DNA of 64,000 nt from Bacteroidota bacterium (GTDB lineage: Bacteria; Bacteroidota; Bacteroidia; Chitinophagales; Chitinophagaceae). Below the pieces are notes generated by a model. It saw only the letters and a program-made list of their open reading frames with translations. It had not been told where the DNA came from and did not search any database. The stretch lies in contig JAEZDA010000032.1 in assembly GCA_023433345.1 (NCBI GenBank), positions 1-64,000 on the forward strand, given 5' to 3'. The position numbers and the translations under genes were made by a program. Positions within the stretch are counted from its first letter, which is position 1, and every line of letters starts with the position of its first letter. This document shows positions 53,616 to 61,152 of this stretch, one piece after another.

Positions 53616-54014
53616 ATGAGTAAAATTCAACCTAACACCACGCTTAAGCGATTGAGAAGTCATTACAGGTTAGTGGTGATGAATGAAGACACCTATGAAG
53701 AGGTTGTTAAGTTCAAGCTGAACAGATGGAGTGTATATATACTAATGAGTACCATATTTGTAGTAATGGTTGGTCTTACCGCTGCGCTAATCATCTTTAC
53801 CCCTCTCAAATATTATCTCCCCGGGGTGGGTTATGGAAATGCGAAACAGGTGAAGGAATACCGGGACCTGAAGCTGAGAACAGACAGCATGGAAAGGTCT
53901 TTGGTACAGCAGCAAAGATATTTTGACGACCTGCAAAAGGTGTTGAAAGGCAATGTAATTCAACCAGATACAAACATTCTCAAGTTGAAGAATATAGAAA
54001 AATCAACTTTCTAA
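53616..54014 (+). CDS. Membrane protein resembling the N-terminus of bactofilin-linked M23 peptidases
   Basis: The 132-residue protein has a basic, amphipathic N-terminal 40 residues with MNEDTYEEVVKFKLNRW, one membrane segment (about 41-63) and a coiled-coil periplasmic tail of 65 residues. No peptidase domain follows: a stop comes at once and the next gene is the bactofilin. Membrane-bound M23 peptidases near bactofilins in several phyla have a similar head, so this may be a peptidase-less membrane partner of the bactofilin. This is inference from memory of that family. It is divergent from the PorW-like gene. Confidence 0.6.
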   Translation: MSKIQPNTTLKRLRSHYRLVVMNEDTYEEVVKFKLNRWSVYILMSTIFVVMVGLTAALIIFTPLKYYLPGVGYGNAKQVKEYRDLKLRTDSMERSLVQQQRYFDDLQKVLKGNVIQPDTNILKLKNIEKSTF

Positions 54015-54078
54015 GAATAAATCTCCAGGTTTTTCGTTGTTACTAAGGCAAATCCCTTCCTAAACGAAAACACCAGCT

Positions 54079-54486
54079 ATGTCCTTCTTCAAAAGCAAGA
54101 GATCAGACTCAAGGCAGTCATCAGATCACCCAACAAGCTTTATCGCCGCAGGCACCGTGCTTACCGGGAATATTGAAAGCTCAGGCGACATAAGGATTGA
54201 CGGTACCTTAAAAGGAAATTTGAGATGCAAGGCCAAGGTTGTATTAGGAGCCGACGGAGTGATTGAAGGAGATGTACAGGCGGAGCAGGCTGACCTGATG
54301 GGAAGAGTTGAAGGAAAAGTTAGTGCGAACGACCTGTTGTATCTTCGGGGAAATGCAGCGATAACCGGCGATATACATGCAGTAAAACTGCTCATCGAAC
54401 CCACGGCAAATTTCAACGGGCAGTGCCGCATGGGAGCGAACGTGGTAGAACTCCAGGCTGCGACTGCACTTCAGGCAAATGGATAA
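54079..54486 (+). CDS. Bactofilin family protein
   Basis: Bactofilins polymerise without nucleotide into right-handed beta-helix filaments on the cytoplasmic face of the membrane. This 135-residue protein has the signature: a short disordered head, IAAGTVLTGNIESSGDIRIDGTL, then repeated DGxIEGDV-like coils and a short tail. It is 64 bp after the membrane stub gene and overlaps the AtpZ-like gene by 8 bp. Confidence 0.93.
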   Translation: MSFFKSKRSDSRQSSDHPTSFIAAGTVLTGNIESSGDIRIDGTLKGNLRCKAKVVLGADGVIEGDVQAEQADLMGRVEGKVSANDLLYLRGNAAITGDIHAVKLLIEPTANFNGQCRMGANVVELQAATALQANG

Positions 54487-54682
54487 AAACAATTCTTCCT
54501 TATTAAGATATGCAGGCCTTACCATGCAATTTCTGGTTGCAATTGCGATCGGGTTGTATGGAGGTATGAAACTCGACAAGTGGCTCAATATAACTTTCCC
54601 ACTTCTCGTTTGGATGTTACCTTTGCTCGTAATTGCCGGTGTTATCATTCAAATAATCAAAGACACCGGGAAGAAAAAATAG
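54479..54682 (+). CDS. AtpZ/AtpI-like membrane protein
   Basis: The 67-residue product has two membrane segments separated by a short loop with GLYGGMKLDKWLN, the pattern of AtpZ/AtpI accessory proteins of F-type ATP synthase (Mg-uptake or c-ring assembly roles). In many Bacteroidota it precedes atpB; here the next genes are an AtpI-like and a SprT gene. It overlaps the bactofilin gene by 8 bp, so translation is coupled. Confidence 0.75.
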   Translation: MDKNNSSLLRYAGLTMQFLVAIAIGLYGGMKLDKWLNITFPLLVWMLPLLVIAGVIIQIIKDTGKKK

Positions 54683-54683
54683 T

Positions 54684-55076
54684 ATGGGCAAACTTCGTTT
54701 ACTCCTCCCCGTTATAACAGTGTTCTTTCTTGCCATAATTTTCCGCGAAGCTTTTCCCGCGTGGATGGTCAAAATGGGAATTTCTTCCAGTGTGCTGGCC
54801 GCAGGTAATATTGCATTGATGGTGTTGACACTCTTCACTATCGCTTTTCAGAAAAAAGCACTCGAAAATAAGAATCCGAATGTTTTTATAAGAAGCATTA
54901 TGTCTTCAATGCTAATTAAAATGGTCGCCGTGGCCACAGGAGTAATAATTTACGCAAAAAGTAGTGGGGACAATTTCAGCAAGGGTGGTATTTTTGCAGT
55001 GCTTGTATTATACTTATTATACCTCGCCGCAGAGGTTTATACGGTGATGAAGATGAACAGCAGCAAAAATGCCTAA
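54684..55076 (+). CDS. Integral membrane protein, AtpI-like
   Basis: The 130-residue protein has four membrane segments (about 5-23, 36-56, 74-94, 102-122) with short loops and a basic C-terminus. The plan and position just after an AtpZ-like gene suggest the ATP synthase subunit I family. Sequence conservation is low, so the assignment is tentative. The start is 1 bp after the AtpZ stop and the 3' end overlaps the SprT gene by 8 bp. Confidence 0.6.
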   Translation: MGKLRLLLPVITVFFLAIIFREAFPAWMVKMGISSSVLAAGNIALMVLTLFTIAFQKKALENKNPNVFIRSIMSSMLIKMVAVATGVIIYAKSSGDNFSKGGIFAVLVLYLLYLAAEVYTVMKMNSSKNA

Positions 55077-55698
55077 AGAAGAAGCTCCTCTCGAAAGCCT
55101 TGCAAATTACATCCCGGAGGCCGGCGTTAAAGATGTACTGCAATATCTTGTTCACTATAAGGTTCACCTAACGATAACGCGTAAGCGAATATCCGTGCTC
55201 GGCGATTACCGTCATCCTCTTCCCGGGAAAAATCACAGGATAAGCGTAAACGGCAACCTCAACCCCTACAGCTTTCTCATAACCCTGTTGCATGAACTCG
55301 CGCACCTTGTTGCGTTTGAAAAATATGGCAACAGAATTCAGCCTCATGGCAGGGAATGGAAGAAAGAATACAGTGAAATACTCCTGCACTTTATTCAGAG
55401 AAACGTTTTCCCTGACGATATCAGGATTGCGCTCATGGAAAACCTTCATAACCCTGCCGCAAGTAGTTGTGGAGATGAAAAACTTTTGCGTTCGCTAAGA
55501 AAATATGACCGGCCAAATAAGAAAAACATCCCGGTTGAAGAGATTGATAAGGAGACATTGTTTTCTACCACCGATGGCAGAATTTTCAGACGTGGCGTGA
55601 AGGTTCGAACCCGGTATAAATGCCAGGAGGTGGGATCTGGTAAATGGTTTCTTTTCAGCGGATTATACGAGGTACGCCCGGTTGAAAATAAGATTTGA
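55069..55698 (+). CDS. SprT-like zinc metalloprotease domain protein
   Basis: The zinc motif HELAH (residues 75-79) with a downstream HGREWKKEY (His93) is the SprT signature shared with DNA-protein crosslink proteases of the SPRTN type. The C-terminal 75 residues are basic and contain a single cysteine in RYKCQEVG, where other SprT proteins carry a zinc ribbon. Length is 209 residues. It overlaps the AtpI-like gene and precedes the toxin-antitoxin pair. Confidence 0.85.
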   Translation: MPKEEAPLESLANYIPEAGVKDVLQYLVHYKVHLTITRKRISVLGDYRHPLPGKNHRISVNGNLNPYSFLITLLHELAHLVAFEKYGNRIQPHGREWKKEYSEILLHFIQRNVFPDDIRIALMENLHNPAASSCGDEKLLRSLRKYDRPNKKNIPVEEIDKETLFSTTDGRIFRRGVKVRTRYKCQEVGSGKWFLFSGLYEVRPVENKI

Positions 55699-55731
55699 GG
55701 GCTTGGAAAAAAGTCGTATATTCGTGGACAA

Positions 55732-56238
55732 ATGTCTGAGATAATGGGTACAAAATATACAGTTGTTGAGAAGAAACTTGACAAAGAGATCAGTCTAGTA
55801 CTTGCCGAGGGAGAGGCGCCCTATAAATTGAAATCAGGCAAAACAACTTACTCGGATTTTCTTTCCAACCCGATGCAAATAATTCAAACTATACGGGCAG
55901 GGATACCTTATACTTTATTTTCAACAATTTCCGATTATACGCCCTTCACGGAAAAAGATTGGGCAGAATTTTTAGATATATCCACCAAGTCACTGCAGCG
56001 CTATAAACAGTCGAATCATCAATTCAAACCCATTCATACTGAAAAGATCATAGAGATGTCTGAAGTAACTCATGCAGGTCTGGAGTTTTTCAGGTCGAAC
56101 GAGAAATTCCGGTTATGGCTTGATACACCAAACTTCGCGCTCGGCAATCTTCCTCCCATAGAATTACTCAAAGATTCTTACGGGAAAGAAATGGTGATGG
56201 CAGAGATCACACGATTAAGCCACGGAATTTTTGCCTGA
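55732..56238 (+). CDS. RES-Xre antitoxin (Xre/ParS-like, DUF2384)
   Basis: The 168-residue protein has a helical head that includes the helix-turn-helix-like FLDISTKSLQRYKQSN, then the conserved toxin-binding segment with GLEFFRSNEKFRLWLDTPNFALGNLPPIELLKDSYGKEMV, the Xre/MbcA/ParS toxin-binding domain. It begins 33 bp after SprT and shares 1 bp with the toxin gene, so the two are translated together. A start at 55744 is also possible. The pair is a type II toxin-antitoxin module of the RES-Xre class. Confidence 0.9.
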   Translation: MSEIMGTKYTVVEKKLDKEISLVLAEGEAPYKLKSGKTTYSDFLSNPMQIIQTIRAGIPYTLFSTISDYTPFTEKDWAEFLDISTKSLQRYKQSNHQFKPIHTEKIIEMSEVTHAGLEFFRSNEKFRLWLDTPNFALGNLPPIELLKDSYGKEMVMAEITRLSHGIFA

Positions 56239-56696
56239 TGGAAGTATACAGGCTTTGCAGGAAAGAGTTCGCGGAACCATTAACAGGCCTGGGAGCTTCT
56301 TTACGGGGCGGCAGGTGGAACAGTGCAGGCGTACACATGTTATATACAGCATCAAACCGATCTTTAGCTATGGCCGAAGTAGCTGTGCATCTCACTATGG
56401 CTACATTACCCGAAGACTTTGTGATGCTCACGATATTTGTTCCTGATGATGCAGCTGAAAAAAAGGTTTTGCCTGCCTCTCTGCCTGTCAACTGGAACAT
56501 TTTTCCCCCACATCCTTCCACGCAACAGATCGGCGACGACTTTGTGAGGGAAAATAAAAATCTTCTACTTCGTGTACCCTCGGCCGTTACCAGGGGAGAT
56601 TTCAATTACCTTATCAATACTGCACATCCCGATTTTGAAAAAGTGAAAATAGTTTCTTCTGAAAAATTTCCGTTTGACCTGCGGATCTTCAAATGA
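56238..56696 (+). CDS. RES-domain toxin (NAD+-depleting type)
   Basis: The 152-residue protein has the conserved residues of RES toxins: Arg26 in GGRWNSAG, Tyr36 in MLYTA, Glu47 in AMAEVAVH and Ser115 in LRVPSAVTRGDFN. RES toxins degrade NAD+ by phosphorolysis or modify target proteins by ADP-ribosylation. All key residues seem present, so the toxin should be active, kept in check by the antitoxin encoded 1 bp upstream. It ends 25 bases before the bidirectional terminator. Confidence 0.93.
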   Translation: MEVYRLCRKEFAEPLTGLGASLRGGRWNSAGVHMLYTASNRSLAMAEVAVHLTMATLPEDFVMLTIFVPDDAAEKKVLPASLPVNWNIFPPHPSTQQIGDDFVRENKNLLLRVPSAVTRGDFNYLINTAHPDFEKVKIVSSEKFPFDLRIFK

Positions 56697-56713
56697 ATTT
56701 TATGCCGTGCAGG

Positions 56714-56746
56714 TTTAAAAAACAAAACCCGCCATAAGCGGGTTTT
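56714..56746 (-). terminator. Bidirectional terminator between the RES toxin and tRNA-Leu(GAG)
   Basis: A 9-bp stem (AAAACCCGC/GCGGGTTTT) with a 5-nt loop is followed on the minus strand by GTTTTTT. On the plus strand it is flanked by the T run TTTT, so it may also end the toxin transcript. Confidence 0.8.
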
Positions 56747-56751
56747 AAATG

Positions 56752-56835
56752 TGCGGCAAAGGAGATTCGAACTCCCACACCCTTTCGGGCGCTACCACCT
56801 CAAAGTAGTGCGTCTACCAATTTCGCCATCGCCGC
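56752..56835 (-). tRNA. tRNA-Leu (anticodon GAG)
   Basis: The 84-nt gene folds as a class II tRNA: 7-bp acceptor, D arm with GGTAGAC, anticodon arm CTACT/GGTAG around TTGAGGT, variable arm, and T arm GGGAGTTCGAATCTCCT. The anticodon GAG reads CUC and CUU. No CCA is encoded. Confidence 0.93.
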
Positions 56836-56917
56836 ATTTTGGTGGAAAACCACCTAAGAACTTGCCGCAAAAGTAGCAATTTTTTTATTTCCCTTTGCAG
56901 CCTTAAAGTGTTCGAAG

Positions 56918-58066
56918 TTATTTTTTTAGAACAATCCTGAAAGTTGTGCCCTTGCCCGGTTCGCTGCTTTTTACAAAAAGGTCTCCCCGATGATATTGTT
57001 CAATAATTCTTTTAGAAAGAGAAAGCCCGAGCCCCCAACCCCGCTTTTTTGTGGAAAATCCGGGCTTGAAAACCATCGGGATATTCTTTTTCAAAATTCC
57101 TTTCCCGGTATCAGAAATATCGATCACAACGCGGGTGGGTTCTCCGTGAACTCTCGCACGTATCTCACCTTGCCCGTCCATTGCATCCAGGGCATTCTTC
57201 AACAGGTTTTCGATCACCCAATCGAATAAAGGCGGATTGATCATTCCGACGATATTTTCTCCATTCCCTTCCACGGAAAACCTGACTCTTTCCGGTGCGC
57301 GTCGTTTCAAATAATTTACCATCTCGGTCACCTGTAATAATATATCGCTTTCCTCCAACTGGGGCGTGCTGCCAATTTTGCCGAAACGGTCGCTCACAAG
57401 CTTTAACCGCTCCACATCCTTTTCCATTTCGGACGCAATTTTTTCATTGCCTGCAGACCCTTTCAACATTTCAACCCAACCTTGCAGCGAAAACAGGGGT
57501 GTACCAAGCTGATGAGCAGTTTCCTTTGCCATCCCTGCCCATACCTGGTTTTGTGTGCTCTTATTTCTTGTGCTTATCATCAGCAGGGTCACCACAATAA
57601 ATAAAGCGACCACCAATAATTGTATCAAAGGGAAATACCTAATTTGTTTAAGCAATTCAGATTCTCCGTAGTATACAAGATTATTTTCCGACTCATTATG
57701 AGGATTACTCCAGATGATCGGGTCGTTTAATGATTTGAACTCCTTTAGTTTTTCAAAAAGATATTTTTCATCTTTCAGGGCTTTTACAGAATCCAGGTTC
57801 CGATAATCGAGAATACTGTCGTTTTCCGTTACAGCGATCATAGGAATATCCTTACTATTCTCTGTGAGAATTTTGCTTGAAAGATGGGTTTCTACAAAAT
57901 CAGGATTATTAATATCTCTTAAGGCTACAACCCATTGTTCAATTTTAAGTTTCTCTTCGGCGGCTATTTTTTTTGCAAGAAAGTCAGAATAAAAAAGTGT
58001 GGCCACAACGATACCGATAGCCATCAATGCAAGACCTGTTCTCCAATTGAACAACTGTGGATACAT
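56918..58066 (-). CDS. Sensor histidine kinase, membrane-bound
   Basis: The start at 58066 (MYPQLFNW) is preferred because a TACATTTA element lies 4 bases upstream; a longer reading from 58108 adds 14 residues. The protein has two membrane segments (about 10-28 and 146-164) bracketing a periplasmic sensor region of about 115 residues, then the phospho-accepting His185 in AGMAKETAHQLGTPL, and the ATPase domain with ENLLKNALDAM, ISDTGKGI and GWGLGLSLSKRII. No response-regulator gene is adjacent, so it is an orphan. It is divergent from the glycosyltransferase gene. Confidence 0.92.
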   Translation of the reverse strand: MYPQLFNWRTGLALMAIGIVVATLFYSDFLAKKIAAEEKLKIEQWVVALRDINNPDFVETHLSSKILTENSKDIPMIAVTENDSILDYRNLDSVKALKDEKYLFEKLKEFKSLNDPIIWSNPHNESENNLVYYGESELLKQIRYFPLIQLLVVALFIVVTLLMISTRNKSTQNQVWAGMAKETAHQLGTPLFSLQGWVEMLKGSAGNEKIASEMEKDVERLKLVSDRFGKIGSTPQLEESDILLQVTEMVNYLKRRAPERVRFSVEGNGENIVGMINPPLFDWVIENLLKNALDAMDGQGEIRARVHGEPTRVVIDISDTGKGILKKNIPMVFKPGFSTKKRGWGLGLSLSKRIIEQYHRGDLFVKSSEPGKGTTFRIVLKK

Positions 58067-58181
58067 ATGGTAAATGTAAGCATGATTTACATCCTCTGTG
58101 CCACTCATACAAAGCAGACTGACTTTTCCGGTGGAATTGATAACTTAGCTCGCTTCAGAACATCCGCTATATTCGCTGAGA

Positions 58182-59222
58182 ATGGAACTTTCAAATACAT
58201 CATCTTTTCCTGAGGTTGCCGTTGTTATTTTGAATTGGAATGGAAAGACCTACCTGGAAAGATTTCTGCCCTTTGCTCTTTCTTCAACATACCCAAACAA
58301 ACGCATTATTGTAGCAGACAATGCATCCACAGACGGCTCTGTTGAACTTGTGCGCGAGAAATTTCCTCTTGTAGAAATAATTATCAATGAGGAAAACGAA
58401 GGATTTGCGAAGGGTTACAACTCGGCACTGAAACAAATTGATTCTCCATACTACGTACTATTGAACAGCGATGTGGAAGTAACTCCCGGCTGGATAGAAA
58501 ACATTGTCGCGCTGATGGAGAATGATGGAGCTATCGCCGCCTGCCAACCCAAAATTCTTTCTTATAATCAAAAGTCAAAATTCGAATATGCCGGCGCCTG
58601 CGGAGGTTGGATCGACAAGTTCGGCTACCCGTTCGCGAGAGGAAGGGTGTTTGATACTTGCGAAAAAGACGAGGGCCAGTATGATATTGCCACACGATGT
58701 TTCTGGGCCTCGGGTGCAGCATTGTTCCTAAGATCTTCGGCGTTCAGGGAAGTGGATGGGTTTGATGAATTTTTTTTCGCTCATCAGGAAGAGATAGACC
58801 TTTGCTGGCGCTTACAGCATAAAGGATATAGTATTTATTGTGAACCCGCCTCAACAGTTTATCATGTAGGAGGAGGTACACTACCGGTAGGGAATAAACG
58901 CAAAGTGTTTCTGAATTTCAGAAACAACCTGATCATGATGCGCAAAAACCTTCCGCCAGGAGAAGCCGGAAGAAAAATACTTGCAAGGTTGTTTCTCGAC
59001 GGAATCGCCGGTATCAGGTATCTGCTCAGCGGCGAAGTTTCGTCAATGTTTGCCGTTGTAAAGGCCCATCTCGCTTATTATTCATGGAAAAAGGCCTGGA
59101 AGAAACAGCGACAGGCTGCGGTGGCTAAGGCGCCTTTGTCGGGAAAGTTCAAGGGAAGTATCGTTTGGAAATATTATATCGGGGGGAAGAAAACGTTCAG
59201 GCAAATTGTTGGACAGAATTAA
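58182..59222 (+). CDS. Glycosyltransferase family 2
   Basis: The GT-A fold of 346 residues opens with VAVVILNWNGKTYLERFLPF and the nucleotide-sugar segment IIVADNASTDGSVELV, with the metal-binding motif in LLNSDVEVTPGW. The acceptor segment contains ASGAALFLRSSAFREVDGFDEFFFAHQEEIDLCWRL over about residues 178-213, as in rhamnosyltransferase-like members. There is no membrane anchor. It is likely involved in surface polysaccharide or glycoprotein synthesis. It stands alone upstream of a small membrane protein gene. Confidence 0.9.
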   Translation: MELSNTSSFPEVAVVILNWNGKTYLERFLPFALSSTYPNKRIIVADNASTDGSVELVREKFPLVEIIINEENEGFAKGYNSALKQIDSPYYVLLNSDVEVTPGWIENIVALMENDGAIAACQPKILSYNQKSKFEYAGACGGWIDKFGYPFARGRVFDTCEKDEGQYDIATRCFWASGAALFLRSSAFREVDGFDEFFFAHQEEIDLCWRLQHKGYSIYCEPASTVYHVGGGTLPVGNKRKVFLNFRNNLIMMRKNLPPGEAGRKILARLFLDGIAGIRYLLSGEVSSMFAVVKAHLAYYSWKKAWKKQRQAAVAKAPLSGKFKGSIVWKYYIGGKKTFRQIVGQN

Positions 59223-59243
59223 ACTTTATTAATTGTTTACTCC

Positions 59244-59251
59244 TATTTTTG
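59244..59251 (+). promoter_or_regulatory. -7 element for the 67-aa membrane protein gene
   Basis: TATTTTTG matches TAnnTTTG and is 19 bases before the ATG at 59271. No good -33 box is present. Confidence 0.4.
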
Positions 59252-59270
59252 CGAAGAAAATTTACAGGAA

Positions 59271-59474
59271 ATGGAACAAGAGATCATAGAAACGAAGCAC
59301 AAGGATTTTGCGCACAACTGGGTTTCATCCTCGCGCTTTTTGTGGTTTTGCCAGGTGTTCCTGGTTATTGCCTTTGTTTTAGGCGGATGCTATAATCTTT
59401 ACACACATCGTTATAAAGGTAAGCCGGAGGTAACTGTGCCTGAAAACACTCTTTATTCTCCGAAATACAAATAA
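59271..59474 (+). CDS. Small single-pass membrane protein, 67 aa
   Basis: The product has a charged N-terminus, one membrane segment (about 23-43) and a polar, Tyr/Lys-rich tail. The start has a -7 element at 59244 and the composition is natural, so it is probably a real gene. The family is unknown. It lies between the glycosyltransferase gene and the tRNA-Gly gene. Confidence 0.6.
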   Translation: MEQEIIETKHKDFAHNWVSSSRFLWFCQVFLVIAFVLGGCYNLYTHRYKGKPEVTVPENTLYSPKYK

Positions 59475-59498
59475 TTTTTTTGGATAGGTGATTCGCCC

Positions 59499-59506
59499 TA
59501 TTTTTG
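59499..59506 (+). promoter_or_regulatory. -7 element for tRNA-Gly
   Basis: TATTTTTG matches TAnnTTTG 34 bases before the tRNA; a T-rich stretch with TTTT at 59476 and TTTG at 59479 may act as a -33 box. Confidence 0.45.
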
Positions 59507-59540
59507 CAGTCCAAAAAAAATAACACAGTTCTTAAAAAAT

Positions 59541-59616
<76 letters not shown>

Positions 59617-59619
59617 AAG

Positions 59620-59647
59620 ATCCCGACCTTTTGTCGGGATTTTTTTT
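59620..59647 (+). terminator. Rho-independent terminator after tRNA-Gly
   Basis: An 8-bp perfect stem (ATCCCGAC/GTCGGGAT) with a 5-nt loop runs into TTTTTTT, 3 bases after the tRNA. Confidence 0.88.
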
Positions 59648-59669
59648 GAATCTCAACAGTGTCTTTTAT

Positions 59670-59755
59670 GCCCCGGTGGTGGAATTGGTAGACACGCAGG
59701 ACTTAAAATCCTGTGATCAGCAATGGTCGTAACGGTTCAACTCCGTTCCGGGGCA
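59670..59755 (+). tRNA. tRNA-Leu (anticodon TAA)
   Basis: The 86-nt class II tRNA has acceptor GCCCCGG/CCGGGGC, D arm with AATTGGTAGAC, anticodon stem CAGGA/TCCTG around CTTAAAA, a long variable arm, and T arm AACGGTTCAACTCCGTT. Anticodon UAA reads UUA and, by wobble, UUG. No CCA is encoded. Confidence 0.95.
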
Positions 59756-59773
59756 CTGTAATTCCGGATCATT

Positions 59774-59797
59774 TCCCGCTTCGGCGGGATTTTTTTT
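59774..59797 (+). terminator. Rho-independent terminator after tRNA-Leu(TAA)
   Basis: A 6-bp stem (TCCCGC/GCGGGA) with a TTCG loop is followed by eight T residues. Confidence 0.88.
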
Positions 59798-60483
59798 GGG
59801 GTGGGAATTATTTTGTGTTTATATGGTGGCGCAGGAAGGGTGGATTTTGATAAATGGTTGATGGGCGAGGGTTTATTCTTTGCAGTATCACAACTTCGAC
59901 ACTGCCTTTGAAGCATCACAACTTAGATACTTCGCCACTTCATTCAATCATAAATCGCTCTACGTTTATCCAGTTTATTCGCATTGCGGTGCCTGCGACG
60001 GCTTTCAGGTTGATAAGTATTCTAATCACCGAGCTTATTTGAGGGCTTTCCGTAGTTTTCTCACTTTAAAGTTCCGGCTTCACTGAGCTGGATTCTGCCC
60101 TGGTTTGGGCATTTTGCTAAAAACTTTGAGCTGCTATATAAGCTATAAAATCAGCCGAAAACGTTTCAGAGTAAGGAAGTGCGAAGTAAACGGATAATCG
60201 TTGGGTTAAAAGTCCCCTGCCAGATTCTGCCTTTCTTCCAGCATATTAACCCATCTATCCTGGCGCAAACCATCAAATAAAATAAAGATAAATAGCGGAT
60301 CTCACCGTTCAATTCACTTTCAATTTCCTACTGACTCTAAACACTTTTGTCTCCGCAGCAATTCGCTGCAGGCTTAAATTTTCTCCGACAGCTTTGCCTA
60401 TAAAATAGCAAGGTAGGAACGCAGAGTTGAACTGCGCAAACGAAAGACAACTTTCTTCAACATAACATTTAAACCACCCTTTT
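59798..60483 (+). other. Gene-poor 686-bp region
   Basis: No convincing gene is visible. Short frames near 59854-60086 and 60309-60518 overlap one another in different phases and lack family features. The sequence ATCACAACTT occurs twice, at 59887-59896 and 59915-59924, as an imperfect 28-bp spaced direct repeat inside a stretch rich in CTTCGCC-like words. It may be a remnant of a larger repeat or decayed gene. The last 60 bases serve as the leader of the exported protein gene at 60484. Confidence 0.5.
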
Positions 60484-61146
60484 ATGAAAATGTTTTTTTT
60501 CTGCTGCGTTGCAGCCATGCTCTCTTCGTCAACTCAGGCCCAACCAAACAACCCTTATAACAGGGCGGGTACAGACTTCGTTAAATCTGCTCAGGTAATC
60601 GCCTCTGAATTAAAAAAAGGAAATATTAAAAACGCGGACGAGGCAACTATAAGCCAGATTCAATCCTCTATCCCTACCAAAACCCAAATGAATCCTTCCC
60701 TCGCAGGAGAAATAATGAAGAACATTGCCCAAAACCCCCTGCCATTTTCTTCCGTGCTCAAATCGTCCTCATTAAAACCGGAACTGCAAAGAGAAGTCAG
60801 CATGATGCTTGAACATTTGGTTTCATCAAAAACCGAGATGCACAAAGCCTGGCTCACGGAAAAAGCAGAAAGCTACCTGAAAACTGCGTTGGAAAAAGAC
60901 GACAAGGAAATATTGCTCACCCTTGTAGCCATCATGTATAATGCTGATCAATTCGGGAGTATGGCGAGAATTCGTTGCAATACTTCTGTTAACGGCAGGG
61001 TTGTTAACGAGGGCGAAGGGATGGAATGCGCAGGAGCGGCCACCCTTATCGGGTTCACATTAGGTTATACATTTTGCGGTTTCTATTGCGGGCTCGGTGG
61101 AGCACTGATCGGCTTTGTGGCGGTGGCAGTTGGCTCAATTTCCTGA
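60484..61146 (+). CDS. Exported protein with glycine-zipper, cysteine-bearing C-terminal hydrophobic tail
   Basis: A signal peptide of about 20 residues (ending near STQAQ) is followed by a helical, Lys/Ser-rich domain of about 155 residues. The last 40 residues are very different: hydrophobic, with glycines at 184, 190, 194, 199, 203, 205, 206 and 210 and cysteines at 182, 198 and 202, giving several GxxxG spacings, as in membrane-inserting helices. The family is not recognised. It lies 6 bp upstream of an NlpC/P60-like gene. The tail could insert in membranes; toxin or processed-peptide roles are speculative. Confidence 0.6.
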   Translation: MKMFFFCCVAAMLSSSTQAQPNNPYNRAGTDFVKSAQVIASELKKGNIKNADEATISQIQSSIPTKTQMNPSLAGEIMKNIAQNPLPFSSVLKSSSLKPELQREVSMMLEHLVSSKTEMHKAWLTEKAESYLKTALEKDDKEILLTLVAIMYNADQFGSMARIRCNTSVNGRVVNEGEGMECAGAATLIGFTLGYTFCGFYCGLGGALIGFVAVAVGSIS

Positions 61147-61152
61147 TAATCT

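Noticed and set aside
56714..56835. CRISPR, attachment site or integrase near the tRNA
   Set aside because: No spaced repeats, integrase gene or repeated tRNA end was seen on either side.
59854..60086. Two short frames after tRNA-Leu
   Set aside because: They overlap each other in different frames and lack family features; they come from the repeat-bearing region.
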